Source of the DNA: QHXW01 sp035297145
Lineage (GTDB): Bacteria > Acidobacteriota > Terriglobia > Bryobacterales > Bryobacteraceae
Assembly: GCA_035297145.1 (NCBI GenBank)
Contig: DATGZN010000077.1
Span: 124,001 to 188,000, forward strand
Length of the DNA: 64,000 bases
Direction: 5' to 3'
Notes under the pieces: generated by a model
The model's database searches: none
The model's input: only the letters and a program-made list of their open reading frames with translations
Told to the model about the DNA's origin: nothing
Program-made: the position numbers and the translations under genes
In this document: positions 42,804 to 51,467 of the stretch, in pieces
How the letters are laid out: each line of letters opens with the position of its first letter
Position numbering within the stretch: position 1 is the stretch's first letter

Positions 42804-43843
42804 GCACCACCGTTACGCCGCCACCCAAAAAGCTCAATCGGATTGGCTTGGAAGTTGCCAACTACAAGGGCGCCAAGACCACCCTTTGCGCCGGCTGCGG
42901 CCACAACGCGATTTCCGAGCGCATTATCGAGTGCTTCTACGAGCTTGGCGTGCAGCCTTGGAATGTGGCGAAATTTTCCGGCATCGGTTGTTCATCGAAG
43001 TCGCCCGCATATTTTCTGGGACTCTCCCACGGGTTTAACGGAGTGCATGGCCGCATGCCGTCTGTCGCCACGGGAGCGATGCTCGCGAATCGAACACTAG
43101 TGGGAATCGGCGCCACGGGCGACGGTGACACAGCATCCATCGGCCTCGGCCAGTTCATGCACCTGCTGCGCCGAAATCTGCCGTTCATCTACATCATCGA
43201 GGACAACGGTGTCTACGGACTCACGAAAGGCCAGTTCTCCGCGACCGCCGATCTGGGATCGAAGCTGAAGACTGGCGTGATTAACGAGCTCCCTCCGTTC
43301 GACTGTTGTGCGTTGGCGCTGCAGTGTGGAGCGACGTTTGTGGCGCGATCCTTCTCCGGCGACAAGCGGCAGTTCCAGACGATCTTGAAAACCGCGATCG
43401 CCCACAACGGCTTATCCGTGATCGACGTAATCTCTCCTTGCACCACCTTTAACGATCATGAGGGCTCCACAAAGAGCTACAGCTACATCAAGGAACACGA
43501 CGAACTCCTCAATGAGATCGACTTTGTTCCGTTTTATGAAGACATCTCCGTAGAGATCGCCGAGGGAGAAGTGCAGGATGTCCAGATGCACGATGGCTCG
43601 ACGTTGCGCATCAAGAAGCTGGGTAGAGAATACGATCCCGCCAACAAATTCGACGCCTTGAGAGCGATCGACGAAGCGGCGAAGAAGGGTGAAGTGCTCA
43701 CCGGCGTGTTTTACGTCGATACCAGCAAGCCGAACTTCATGGAGCTTCTGGATCTCGAGGAGGCTCCGCTGGCGACTCTGCCGGAGTCGAAAGTGCGTCC
43801 GCCCCGCGAGGTGCTGGACCAGGTTATGGAAGAGCTGCGCTAA
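42800..43843 (+). CDS. korB: 2-oxoacid:ferredoxin oxidoreductase subunit beta
   Basis: This 347-aa TPP-binding subunit has the motifs CAGCGHNAISERIIECF, SGIGCSSKSPAYF and HGRMPSVATGAMLANRTLVG with GDGDTASIGLGQF for thiamine diphosphate and Mg, and a Cys set typical of an Fe-S cluster. It overlaps korA by 4 bases. The pair may use ferredoxin for reductive or oxidative steps of the citric-acid cycle. The C-terminal DALRAIDEAAKKGEVLTGVFYV completes the usual length. Confidence 0.93.
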   Translation: MSTTVTPPPKKLNRIGLEVANYKGAKTTLCAGCGHNAISERIIECFYELGVQPWNVAKFSGIGCSSKSPAYFLGLSHGFNGVHGRMPSVATGAMLANRTLVGIGATGDGDTASIGLGQFMHLLRRNLPFIYIIEDNGVYGLTKGQFSATADLGSKLKTGVINELPPFDCCALALQCGATFVARSFSGDKRQFQTILKTAIAHNGLSVIDVISPCTTFNDHEGSTKSYSYIKEHDELLNEIDFVPFYEDISVEIAEGEVQDVQMHDGSTLRIKKLGREYDPANKFDALRAIDEAAKKGEVLTGVFYVDTSKPNFMELLDLEEAPLATLPESKVRPPREVLDQVMEELR

Positions 43844-43895
43844 AACGCGGATAGATGTACGCGGGCTACGGCCCGGGCGGCGCGCCTGAACAACC

Positions 43896-44231
43896 ATGTC
43901 ACGAGCTACCGTCTCTCCCGAAACAGAAATCATCAGCCGGGGAGAACTGACGCCTCTGTACCGGGTGGTGCTGCTCGACGACGATGACCACACATACGAC
44001 TACGTGATTGAGATGTTACAGAAGATTTTCGTTTTTTCGCTCGAGCAGGCTTACCGTCACGCGGAAGAAGTAGATACTTGCGGCCGGACCGTTCTGATCA
44101 CTTGCGAGCTGGGTGAGGCTGAGTTTGCGCGCGATCAAATCCACGCCTACGGCCCGGACTGGCGTCTTCCGCGATCGAAAGCCTCCATGTCAGCGGTGGT
44201 GGAACCGGCTGGAGTGAGCGAGACGCGCTAG
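43896..44231 (+). CDS. clpS: ClpS-like Clp-protease adaptor with altered binding residues
   Basis: This 111-aa protein matches the ClpS core: YRVVLLDDDDHTYDYVIEML, then FSLEQAYRHAEEVDTCGRTVLITC and EFARDQIHAYG. ClpS delivers N-degron substrates to ClpA. In E. coli the pocket uses Asn34 and His66; the aligned positions here read Asp (LDDDD, residues 28-31) and Asp60 (EVDTCGR). The pocket is therefore expected to differ, and N-degron recognition is uncertain. It follows korB by 52 bases. No clpA is adjacent. Confidence 0.8.
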   Translation: MSRATVSPETEIISRGELTPLYRVVLLDDDDHTYDYVIEMLQKIFVFSLEQAYRHAEEVDTCGRTVLITCELGEAEFARDQIHAYGPDWRLPRSKASMSAVVEPAGVSETR

Positions 44232-44252
44232 CCTTGTTGATATTATGAATGA

Positions 44253-45230
44253 ATGCATTTATCAAGCCTTTTTGTAATTTCCGTTGGCGTTTCATGTCTC
44301 TCGGCGCAAACGCCGGCCAGCCCGCCAGCGGCTCCTCCTGCGCATGTGGCCATTACTCCAGGCACTCCCTCCATTTCACCGCCTACAGCAGCGGTTCCGC
44401 CCGACAAGGTCGTCCTCACGATCGGGGACGAAAAGATGACCGCTGGCGAGTTCGATCAGCTCGTCGATGCTCTCCCTCCGCAGGCCCAGGCGCAGGTGAG
44501 AGGTGCACAAAAGCGACTGTTTGCCGAGCAGCTAGTGCGAGTCAAGGTTCTGTACGCGGAGGCGCGCAAGCAGAAGCTGGATGAAACCCCCAGGGTACAG
44601 CGGCAGCTCGAACTCCAGAAAGAGAACCTTCTGGCGAGCCTTCTGATGCAGGAGATGACCGCGAACGCGCAGGTGGATGACGCCACGGCGCGCCAGTATT
44701 ACGATCAACATAAATCGGATTACGAAACCGCCCGCGCGCGCCATATTCTGATTCGGGCGAAGGGGTCGCCGCTTCCCGTCCAGCCGGGCAAGAAAGAACT
44801 CACCGATGAGGAGGCTCTCGCGAAGGCGCAGGAGATTCATAAGAGACTTCTCGCCGGTGAGGATTTTGCCGCGTTGGCCAAGGCCGAATCCGATGACGTC
44901 CGCTCAGGAGCGAATGGCGGCGACCTGGGGCCACAAAAACACAACCAAACGGTGCCACCGTTCGATCAGGCGGTGTTCAGCTTACCGGTGGGTGAGATCA
45001 GCGAGCCGGTGAAAACTCAGTTTGGATACCACATCATTAAAGTGGAGCAACGTGAATTGAAGCCGTTTGACGAGGCGAAGCCCGAGATCGAGAAAAAGCT
45101 CCGCCCCGAACTGGCGCGCAGTGCCGTGGATAATCTTCAGAAGAAGACCACCGTTATTCTGGATGACAGCTTCTTTGGCGCGCCACCCGCGGCGCCAGCA
45201 TCCACGCCACCAGCGCCCGCGGCGAAATAA
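44253..45230 (+). CDS. Periplasmic parvulin-type peptidyl-prolyl isomerase
   Basis: A 325-aa SurA/PpiC-like protein. It starts with a signal peptide (MHLSSLFVISVGVSCLSAQ), then a Pro/Ala-rich stretch, an N-terminal chaperone-like helical region (AQAQVRGAQKRLFAEQLVRV) and a rotamase domain from about 160 (ARARHILIRAKGS, GDLGPQKHNQTVPPFDQAVF, TQFGYHIIKVEQREL). It likely helps outer-membrane proteins fold in the periplasm. The tail is Pro/Ala rich. It lies 21 bases after clpS, so it may be part of that transcript. Confidence 0.92.
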   Translation: MHLSSLFVISVGVSCLSAQTPASPPAAPPAHVAITPGTPSISPPTAAVPPDKVVLTIGDEKMTAGEFDQLVDALPPQAQAQVRGAQKRLFAEQLVRVKVLYAEARKQKLDETPRVQRQLELQKENLLASLLMQEMTANAQVDDATARQYYDQHKSDYETARARHILIRAKGSPLPVQPGKKELTDEEALAKAQEIHKRLLAGEDFAALAKAESDDVRSGANGGDLGPQKHNQTVPPFDQAVFSLPVGEISEPVKTQFGYHIIKVEQRELKPFDEAKPEIEKKLRPELARSAVDNLQKKTTVILDDSFFGAPPAAPASTPPAPAAK

Positions 45231-45250
45231 GCTCCGACTCCCTGGCGCAG

Positions 45251-46171
45251 CTACGGTCGGCGAAAAAAAGGACTGTTGGATTCCTGTGGTGTAGGAAACG
45301 TCTTGGAAATGTGGTCGTGCCAGGTCAACTTTTCTTCATCCACCAGTGCCCAAAGCAAGCCGGCCCCACCGGCACAGCAGCTCAGACATGTGCCAAAGAT
45401 ACGGAGGACCCTGTCCCGCCTGCCCGCCGGAAGCCCGTCGAAATCGATCAACCGAAGCTTTGTCCATCGCATGCCCAAGGTCTCGCGGCCAGACCAGATC
45501 CACAGCAGGCCATAAAACAGCGCCAATGTTCCGAACACCCCGATGAAGAAGGGAATGGTTTGCCGGTTCAGGTGAAACATCCCACCCATGAGGTGGAAGG
45601 TAAAGAGAAACGCGCCGAATCCGATGAAAATCATCCCGCCATCCAACGCGGAGGCGATCGCGCGATGCTTCGGGCTGGCGACGGTGGCGTCGCAATAGAT
45701 CACCGCTTCTACTTGTGTTTTCAGCGTCCTTGGCCCCTGGGGCGGAGGCACGAGAAAATCCAGACCCGGCTGAAGATCCTTCGGCTGCTGTGCAACGGAA
45801 CGGCGGCGAGGCTCGCTCTTGGGAGTGGCAGGCCTCCGAATCGACGCTTGGCGGCCTTCCGGTATTTGCAGCGCCGGTGGCGCCAGCGGCTGAATGCGAT
45901 GCGCCGCGAACGATTCAAACGGAATGATGTTGGATTGGGGGCTTTCGTCGAAGCTGAGTCTTTGTGGAACCGGTAGCTGGTTCGTGGCGGGCAAAGGTGG
46001 CGCCTCTGCTGTCAAAGTGGCCGCCGGCTGGTCTGCCAAGGCGAGCGCATGGGCGGACCGGCTGGCAGGTTGCCGCAGCGATCCGGATGCGGCCGTCTTC
46101 AGCCGGCGCCCGCAACAGCAGCATCGATGTTCATCCTCGGCGTTCCAAGTTTGGCAGTACCGGCAATTCAT
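45251..46171 (-). CDS. RDD-family membrane protein with zinc-ribbon-like N-terminus
   Basis: A 306-aa protein. The N-terminus MNCRYCQTWNAEDEHRCCCC is a zinc-ribbon-like cluster (Cys3, Cys6 and Cys17-20). A Pro/Arg-rich low-complexity middle follows (~residues 30-160). The C-terminal RDD domain has transmembrane segments and family motifs (AIASALDGGMIFIGFGAFLF, LFYGLLWIWSGRETLGMRWT, RVLRIFGTCLSCCAGGAGLL). RDD proteins are of unknown or transport-related function. Its start is divergent from lptD. Confidence 0.82.
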   Translation of the reverse strand: MNCRYCQTWNAEDEHRCCCCGRRLKTAASGSLRQPASRSAHALALADQPAATLTAEAPPLPATNQLPVPQRLSFDESPQSNIIPFESFAAHRIQPLAPPALQIPEGRQASIRRPATPKSEPRRRSVAQQPKDLQPGLDFLVPPPQGPRTLKTQVEAVIYCDATVASPKHRAIASALDGGMIFIGFGAFLFTFHLMGGMFHLNRQTIPFFIGVFGTLALFYGLLWIWSGRETLGMRWTKLRLIDFDGLPAGRRDRVLRIFGTCLSCCAGGAGLLWALVDEEKLTWHDHISKTFPTPQESNSPFFRRP

Positions 46172-46217
46172 CCATTCACCCGCGCGCGACCGCGCTCAGT
46201 TGTGCTACGTTGCTCGA

Positions 46218-48695
46218 TTGGGGCCCTTCGCACGTCATTCCTCTTTCTGTCTGAATAGCACGCTGACTCCGGTTTGTCACGGATTTTTCTTCTCCGCTAA
46301 GATTTTCCTTGCCCTGATTTTTGCGGTTTGTCTTTTGCGGGCGCAGACTGGTGATGCGCCGAAGGCCACGCCGCCGGCGCCGGTGGCAAATGCGGCGCCT
46401 GACTTCAGCCTCAAAGCTCCGCCGAACGCGCCTCCACAGGGCTTTTGGGACGTCGGCTATGACAAGGCGGACAACCAGGGATCTAAGCATCACCTCATTG
46501 GCCACGCCAAAATCGTGGGCGCGGACGTGCTACTCACGGCGGACGACATTGAGGACGATGAAGATACGGGTGAAGTCAAAGCCAAAGGAAATGTAGTTTT
46601 CCACCAGTACACTCACGATGAAGAGCTTCACGCCGATCGCGTCGAATACAACACGCGAAATGAAACCGGAAAATTTTACAACGTGCGCGGCTGGAGCCGA
46701 ACCCAGGTTATATCAAAGCCCAATGCGCTCACCTCCAGTACGCCCCTGTACTTCGAGGCCGAGTGGGCGGAGCGGGTCGAGGACAAGTACATCCTTCACC
46801 ACGGCATGATCACCAACTGCAAGCTGCCCAACCCTTGGTGGACGCTGCGCGGGGCCCGATTCGACATTGTCCAGGATGACTACGCTACCGCACACCGAGG
46901 CGTGTTCCGGCTGAAGGGGATGCCCCTGCTTTACATGCCATACTTTTACAAATCACTGGCGAGAGTTCCGCGACAGAGCGGCTTTTTGTCGCCTACGATC
47001 GGCCACAGCTCGCTGGGTACGGGAGGCTACTTCGTCGGAATAGGGTACTACTGGGCCATCAACCGCAGTTATGACGCCACCTATAACATTCTGGACTACA
47101 CAGCTGGCGCAGTCTCACACAACGTAGAGTTTCGCGGCAAACCGAGCGCGCGTGCGGATTTTGATGCAATTGTCTTGGGAGTCCAGAACACCGGGCTGCT
47201 TGTCGGCGGACTCAAGGCGGAAGGTTACGACATTACCGCACGAGGACGGGCGGCTCTTGGCGACGGCTTCTATGCCGGCGGCGCGCTCGATTACCTCAGC
47301 TCTCTCGCCTTCCGTGAAACCTTTACACAATCCTTCAATGAAGCCGCATTCTCGGACAGCGCCTCCGTGGGGTTCGTCGGCAAGGATTGGTCGTCATTTA
47401 GCTTCGATACCGTGTTCTCGCGGTTGGAAAGCTTCCAAAGCGCAACGCCCGTTCAGGTCACGGTGGGTTCGCACACAACCACGGAGGCAGACGCCATTTT
47501 CATCCGCAAATTGCCCGAAGTGGATTTTTCGAGCCGTGACCGGCAAATATGGCAGAATCTTCCAATCTGGGTCTCGTTTGATTCGAGCGAAGGCCTCCTC
47601 GACCGCAGCGATCCTCCTGTTACGGGGCAGCCAACATTCCAGACGGCGTTGATTACTGAGCGCACGGATTTCTCGCCCCACGTGATGACAACTTTCGATT
47701 GGAAGGGTTTTCACATCGTGCCTGGATTTTCACTGGAGGAAACCAATTACACGGTCAGCCAGGCGAATCAGGAACTCGTCGAGCACGGCCTGAACCGCTT
47801 CTCACGCGACGTGGACGTCGATCTAATATTCCCGACACTCGAGCGGGTATTTAACCGGAAAACGGTTTTCGGCGAAAAGCTCAAGCACGTGATAGAGCCG
47901 CGTGTATCCTACCGGTACGTCTCGGGGGTTCAGAACTTCAACGAAGTGGTGCGCTTTGATTCCACGGATGTGGTTTCCAATACGGATCAAGTGGAGCTTT
48001 CCTTAACCAACCGCGTGTACACCAAGCGCGGAAAGGATATCTGGGAGCTCTTCACCTGGCAACTGTGGGAGCAATTTTATTTGGATCCGACTTTTGGGGG
48101 AGCCGTCCTGCCTGGGCAGCGAAACGTCGTGCTCAGCTCCATTGAGCTGACACCGTTCGCTTTTTTGAACGGTCCGCGCAGCTACTCGCCGCTGGTATCG
48201 GCCATATCGGTCAGCCCCAAACCGGGATGGCGGTTAGAATGGCGGACCGACTACGATCCCTACGTGAAGAAAATCGTGGACAGTCTCTTCTTTGCCGATT
48301 TTCGCAAAGGGAATTTCTTTTTCTCCCCGGGCTACAACTTGGTTACCTGCCGGCCCCTGACTCCCGCCGATGCGGCGCAATGCAAATCGCCAAACCCGGA
48401 CACTACCAGACTTCTATCTCCCCAAGGGAACCAACTACATGGGCGCGCCGGTTGGGGCGACCCAAACCACCGGGGCTGGAACGCCGGATTCGATACGGCT
48501 TACGACTATCGCACTGGAACTCTGCAATATGGCACTTTCCAGGTGACCTACAACACGGACTGCTGCGGCTTGAGCGCGCAGTACAGGGTCTACAACCTCG
48601 GCATCATCCAAAATAAAGCGCAGTGGGGGTTCGCGTTTACGGTGGCCAATTTTGGAAGCGCCGGGAACCTGCGCAAACAACAGCGGATGTTCTGA
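46218..48695 (+). CDS. lptD: LPS-assembly outer-membrane protein LptD
   Basis: About 825 aa. The periplasmic OstA-like domain has VLLTADDIEDDEDTGEVKAK, GNVVFHQYTHDEELHADRVE and PLLYMPYFYKSLARVPRQSG, followed by the large barrel (many strands, ending FGSAGNLRKQQRMF). With LptE it inserts LPS into the outer membrane. The start is uncertain: there is no ATG near the signal peptide (FFFSAKIFLALIFAVCLLRA), and TTG 46218 is the best in-frame choice, with TTG 46200 also possible. The ATG at 45894 lies inside the divergent RDD gene and is unlikely. lptE is not in the window. Confidence 0.88.
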   Translation: MGPFARHSSFCLNSTLTPVCHGFFFSAKIFLALIFAVCLLRAQTGDAPKATPPAPVANAAPDFSLKAPPNAPPQGFWDVGYDKADNQGSKHHLIGHAKIVGADVLLTADDIEDDEDTGEVKAKGNVVFHQYTHDEELHADRVEYNTRNETGKFYNVRGWSRTQVISKPNALTSSTPLYFEAEWAERVEDKYILHHGMITNCKLPNPWWTLRGARFDIVQDDYATAHRGVFRLKGMPLLYMPYFYKSLARVPRQSGFLSPTIGHSSLGTGGYFVGIGYYWAINRSYDATYNILDYTAGAVSHNVEFRGKPSARADFDAIVLGVQNTGLLVGGLKAEGYDITARGRAALGDGFYAGGALDYLSSLAFRETFTQSFNEAAFSDSASVGFVGKDWSSFSFDTVFSRLESFQSATPVQVTVGSHTTTEADAIFIRKLPEVDFSSRDRQIWQNLPIWVSFDSSEGLLDRSDPPVTGQPTFQTALITERTDFSPHVMTTFDWKGFHIVPGFSLEETNYTVSQANQELVEHGLNRFSRDVDVDLIFPTLERVFNRKTVFGEKLKHVIEPRVSYRYVSGVQNFNEVVRFDSTDVVSNTDQVELSLTNRVYTKRGKDIWELFTWQLWEQFYLDPTFGGAVLPGQRNVVLSSIELTPFAFLNGPRSYSPLVSAISVSPKPGWRLEWRTDYDPYVKKIVDSLFFADFRKGNFFFSPGYNLVTCRPLTPADAAQCKSPNPDTTRLLSPQGNQLHGRAGWGDPNHRGWNAGFDTAYDYRTGTLQYGTFQVTYNTDCCGLSAQYRVYNLGIIQNKAQWGFAFTVANFGSAGNLRKQQRMF

Positions 48696-48721
48696 TCTCC
48701 CGGGGAATCACGCTGCCGCGC

Positions 48722-51214
48722 TTAGAGCTGCCCAGAGCGGGAAACCGCGGCCATTCTGGTAATAGCTTCCTCAATCGCGCGCGTTGCCGCGACCTCATCC
48801 TGCTCCTGTTCAAAATGCAGTGGCGCCCCAAACGTCACCTGCACGGTACCGCGCCGGGGCCAACTGTCGTGAATCGAGTAGATCTCGAACAGGCCCCTCA
48901 CATGAACCGGCACAACTGGTGTGCGTAGCCTTGTGGCCATCAGCCCGATTCCGCTTTTGAACGGCTGCAACTTGCCGTCCGGCGTGCGCTTTCCTTCCGG
49001 ATAAACCAGCGGGCAGTACTCCAGGCCGATCAGTTCGCCGGTGTACTTGAGTGCGCGCCGCACGCCGGCCATGCGCTGGGGCAGGGGATAGGCGTTGAAG
49101 AACTCAGTCGCCAGGAAATACTCGACCATCGACGTCATCCGCTCGCGGAATGGGGCGCTGCCCGGCTGCAGCCATGCGCGAAAATAATCTTGCGACATCG
49201 CTGGCGCAACCCGGTAGCGCCAACGCCGGGGCAAGGCGGTGAATATCGCCGGCGTGTCCAGATCGCTCTGATGGTTGGACGCGAACAGCACGGGTCGCTC
49301 CAGGTTGGCCAGGTTTTCGAGGCCTTCCACTTCCAGCGTCAGCAGGCCACGAAATAGCGGGGTGACGAGACACTCGATGACCAGGAAGCGGAGGGCTCGC
49401 GCCGGCAGGCTGCGTGCCCATCGCGGCAGCAGCATCGCCTCCCGCTGCGGTGTTTGTTCGCCCGCGTTGCGCACGAGGGCATTTAGCTCATCCAGCGAAG
49501 ATGCCTCTGCAAAGCGCCTCTCGTCCAACTCAACACCATAGTGGGTCTCCAGCTCCGCGAGCAGCTCGACACGCTCCAGCGAGGAAAGACCCAAATCGTG
49601 ATGCACTCCGCCGGATTGAAGCCGCGCCCAGATGCCGCCGGCACTCTGCTCCCGCGGGGCTCCGCCGCCCTGGGCAATCCGCCGGGCCACTTCCCCGCGC
49701 TTGACTTTCATGGTGGACGGGGTGCGCGGGAAATCCTCGTCCGGCCACAGCGACCAGCTTTGCACCCGCTGGTGGGACTCGAGCTTTTGATTCGCCTGGG
49801 CAATAATTCCAGCGGGATCGGCAGCGGCATCGCGGAGGAGCAGCGCCGCATGCACCTGTTCTTCGCCGCCGCGCCGCACCGCCACTACGGCGCTGTCCTT
49901 CACCTGGGCAAGGGAATTGAGCACACGCTCCACGTCCTGCGGGTAGACGTTCAGGCCTTCGGACGTGACGATCATCTCCTTCTTGCGGCCCTTATAGTAG
50001 AGGCGGCCCTCAGCGTCGATTTCGCCGATGTCTCCGGTGTGCAGCCAGCCTTGCTCGTCGATGCGCCCTGCTTCACCGGCACGTGCGCCCACGTAGTCGT
50101 GAATCACGCTCTCCCCGCGCACCAGAATCTCGCCATCCGTTGCGATCCGGACCTCCTGACCGTGCAGCGGCTTTCCAATCGAGCCGCTCCGCGCGTTAAA
50201 CGGATGATTGAGCGCCACCACGGGGCTGGTTTCGGTGAGGCCATAACCCTGGACGACCAGGAAGCCGAGCCGTGTCCAGAACGCTTCGACCTCCGGATTC
50301 ACTTCGGCGCCGCCGACGATCAAGGCCCAGAATTTGTATCCCAGGGCCGCGTGCACTTTCCGGTATCGCCACCAGCGCTCGAAAATCCCCGGCACCCCTT
50401 TCCGTTTCGCCGCGATGTTCGGCGGATCAAGCCTGCGCTCGATCTCGTGCTGCAAGTTCATCAGTAGCTTCGGAACCGAAACCAGCACGGAGACGCGCTC
50501 GCGCCTCACGGTATCGAGAATGGCTCCGGCGTGCAGCTCTGACATGAACACCGCGGCGCCGCCAAGCAGGGGAGGAATGAAAATCCCCAGCGACTGGCCA
50601 AAGAGGTGGCTGAGCGGGAGCATGTCGAGAATGCGAACGGGCTGAAACGGCCGCGCCCATTTCTCATATTTCCGCATCTCGGTTTGGATGGGAGTCAGAT
50701 TAGCGCAGATATTGTGATGCCGGTGAACCACACCCATCGGTTCTCCGGTGGTCCCGGAGGTATACACAATTTCAACCACGTCATCCGGCGACAGCGCGGC
50801 TGGCTCGAACCCCTCATTGGCTGGAAGTGCGGCGAACTGTGACAGGGGCAGTTGCGGCACGTCGAGGCCTTGGCACGCCACCGAATCGCCGGTCACGATC
50901 AAACGCGCATGCACTTCGTGTTGAATTCGCTTCACCAGATCGATAGATGAGCGGAAATCGACCGGCACCACATGGACACCGCGCGCCACGCAGCCCCAGA
51001 ATGCGCTCACCCACTCCGGCCGGTTTTCTGCCCAAAAGATCGCGCGGTCGCCCTTCCGCATCCCGGCGCGGTCGAGATATCCGCCGAATGCTCCTATGTC
51101 GCAGTAAAGCTTGCGGTAACTCAGGCGCCACGTACGAAATCCGTTATAGAAGCGCAGAGCTTCGCCTTGATCCAGACGGCGAATCTCCGCGAGAACTTCG
51201 AGAAGGGTCTGCAT
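48722..51214 (-). CDS. Acyl-CoA/ACP ligase - acyl carrier - acyltransferase fusion
   Basis: An 830-aa three-domain protein. Residues ~1-510 are an AMP-forming adenylating enzyme (IVYTSGTTGEPMGVVHRHHN, VQGYGLTETSPVV, GWLHTGDIGEID, and the catalytic Lys region TPSTMKVKRGEVAR). Residues ~525-585 form an acyl carrier domain with the phosphopantetheine Ser545 in HHDLGLSSLERVELL. Residues ~605-830 are a PlsC acyltransferase with NHQSDLD (residues 647-653) and VYPEGKR. The order suggests a fatty acid is activated, loaded on the carrier and passed to a phospholipid. It is Aas-like but with domains reversed. Confidence 0.88.
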   Translation of the reverse strand: MQTLLEVLAEIRRLDQGEALRFYNGFRTWRLSYRKLYCDIGAFGGYLDRAGMRKGDRAIFWAENRPEWVSAFWGCVARGVHVVPVDFRSSIDLVKRIQHEVHARLIVTGDSVACQGLDVPQLPLSQFAALPANEGFEPAALSPDDVVEIVYTSGTTGEPMGVVHRHHNICANLTPIQTEMRKYEKWARPFQPVRILDMLPLSHLFGQSLGIFIPPLLGGAAVFMSELHAGAILDTVRRERVSVLVSVPKLLMNLQHEIERRLDPPNIAAKRKGVPGIFERWWRYRKVHAALGYKFWALIVGGAEVNPEVEAFWTRLGFLVVQGYGLTETSPVVALNHPFNARSGSIGKPLHGQEVRIATDGEILVRGESVIHDYVGARAGEAGRIDEQGWLHTGDIGEIDAEGRLYYKGRKKEMIVTSEGLNVYPQDVERVLNSLAQVKDSAVVAVRRGGEEQVHAALLLRDAAADPAGIIAQANQKLESHQRVQSWSLWPDEDFPRTPSTMKVKRGEVARRIAQGGGAPREQSAGGIWARLQSGGVHHDLGLSSLERVELLAELETHYGVELDERRFAEASSLDELNALVRNAGEQTPQREAMLLPRWARSLPARALRFLVIECLVTPLFRGLLTLEVEGLENLANLERPVLFASNHQSDLDTPAIFTALPRRWRYRVAPAMSQDYFRAWLQPGSAPFRERMTSMVEYFLATEFFNAYPLPQRMAGVRRALKYTGELIGLEYCPLVYPEGKRTPDGKLQPFKSGIGLMATRLRTPVVPVHVRGLFEIYSIHDSWPRRGTVQVTFGAPLHFEQEQDEVAATRAIEEAITRMAAVSRSGQL

Positions 51215-51331
51215 GCTGGAGGATCAGCGGAGAGTTAGCTGCTCACGATACGTCGCTCGACTGCGCTGATACGCTCACTTGCCACTATGGCCTTGGGGGC
51301 TTTGCATGTCTACCAGGCATCCAGTGTAGGG

Positions 51332-51347
51332 GCGAGGCATGCCTCGC
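51332..51347. repeat. 16-bp perfect palindrome GCGAGGCATGCCTCGC
   Basis: GCGAGGCA|TGCCTCGC is self-complementary over 16 bases, in the spacer of 253 bases between two divergently-oriented-looking leftward genes (the ligase fusion starts at 51214 and the sigma-54 activator ends at 51468). The flank GTAGGG at its left edge is of the type seen around dispersed intergenic palindromes. It may also act as a hairpin terminator for the activator gene, though no T run follows. Confidence 0.55.
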
Positions 51348-51467
51348 TCGACACTTGCCCAGCGTCGAAATTCCTTGGACAAGCCACTGAAATCGGAAAA
51401 ATCGTTCGATGAAAAAAACTGGGCCACCCGGCCTTCGATTATAGAACAGCCGGTGTCCGCGGCTTCG

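Noticed and set aside
45894..46217. Extension of lptD to the first ATG at 45894
   Set aside because: It would run through the divergent RDD gene and place over 100 residues before the signal peptide, with no sign of coding in this part.
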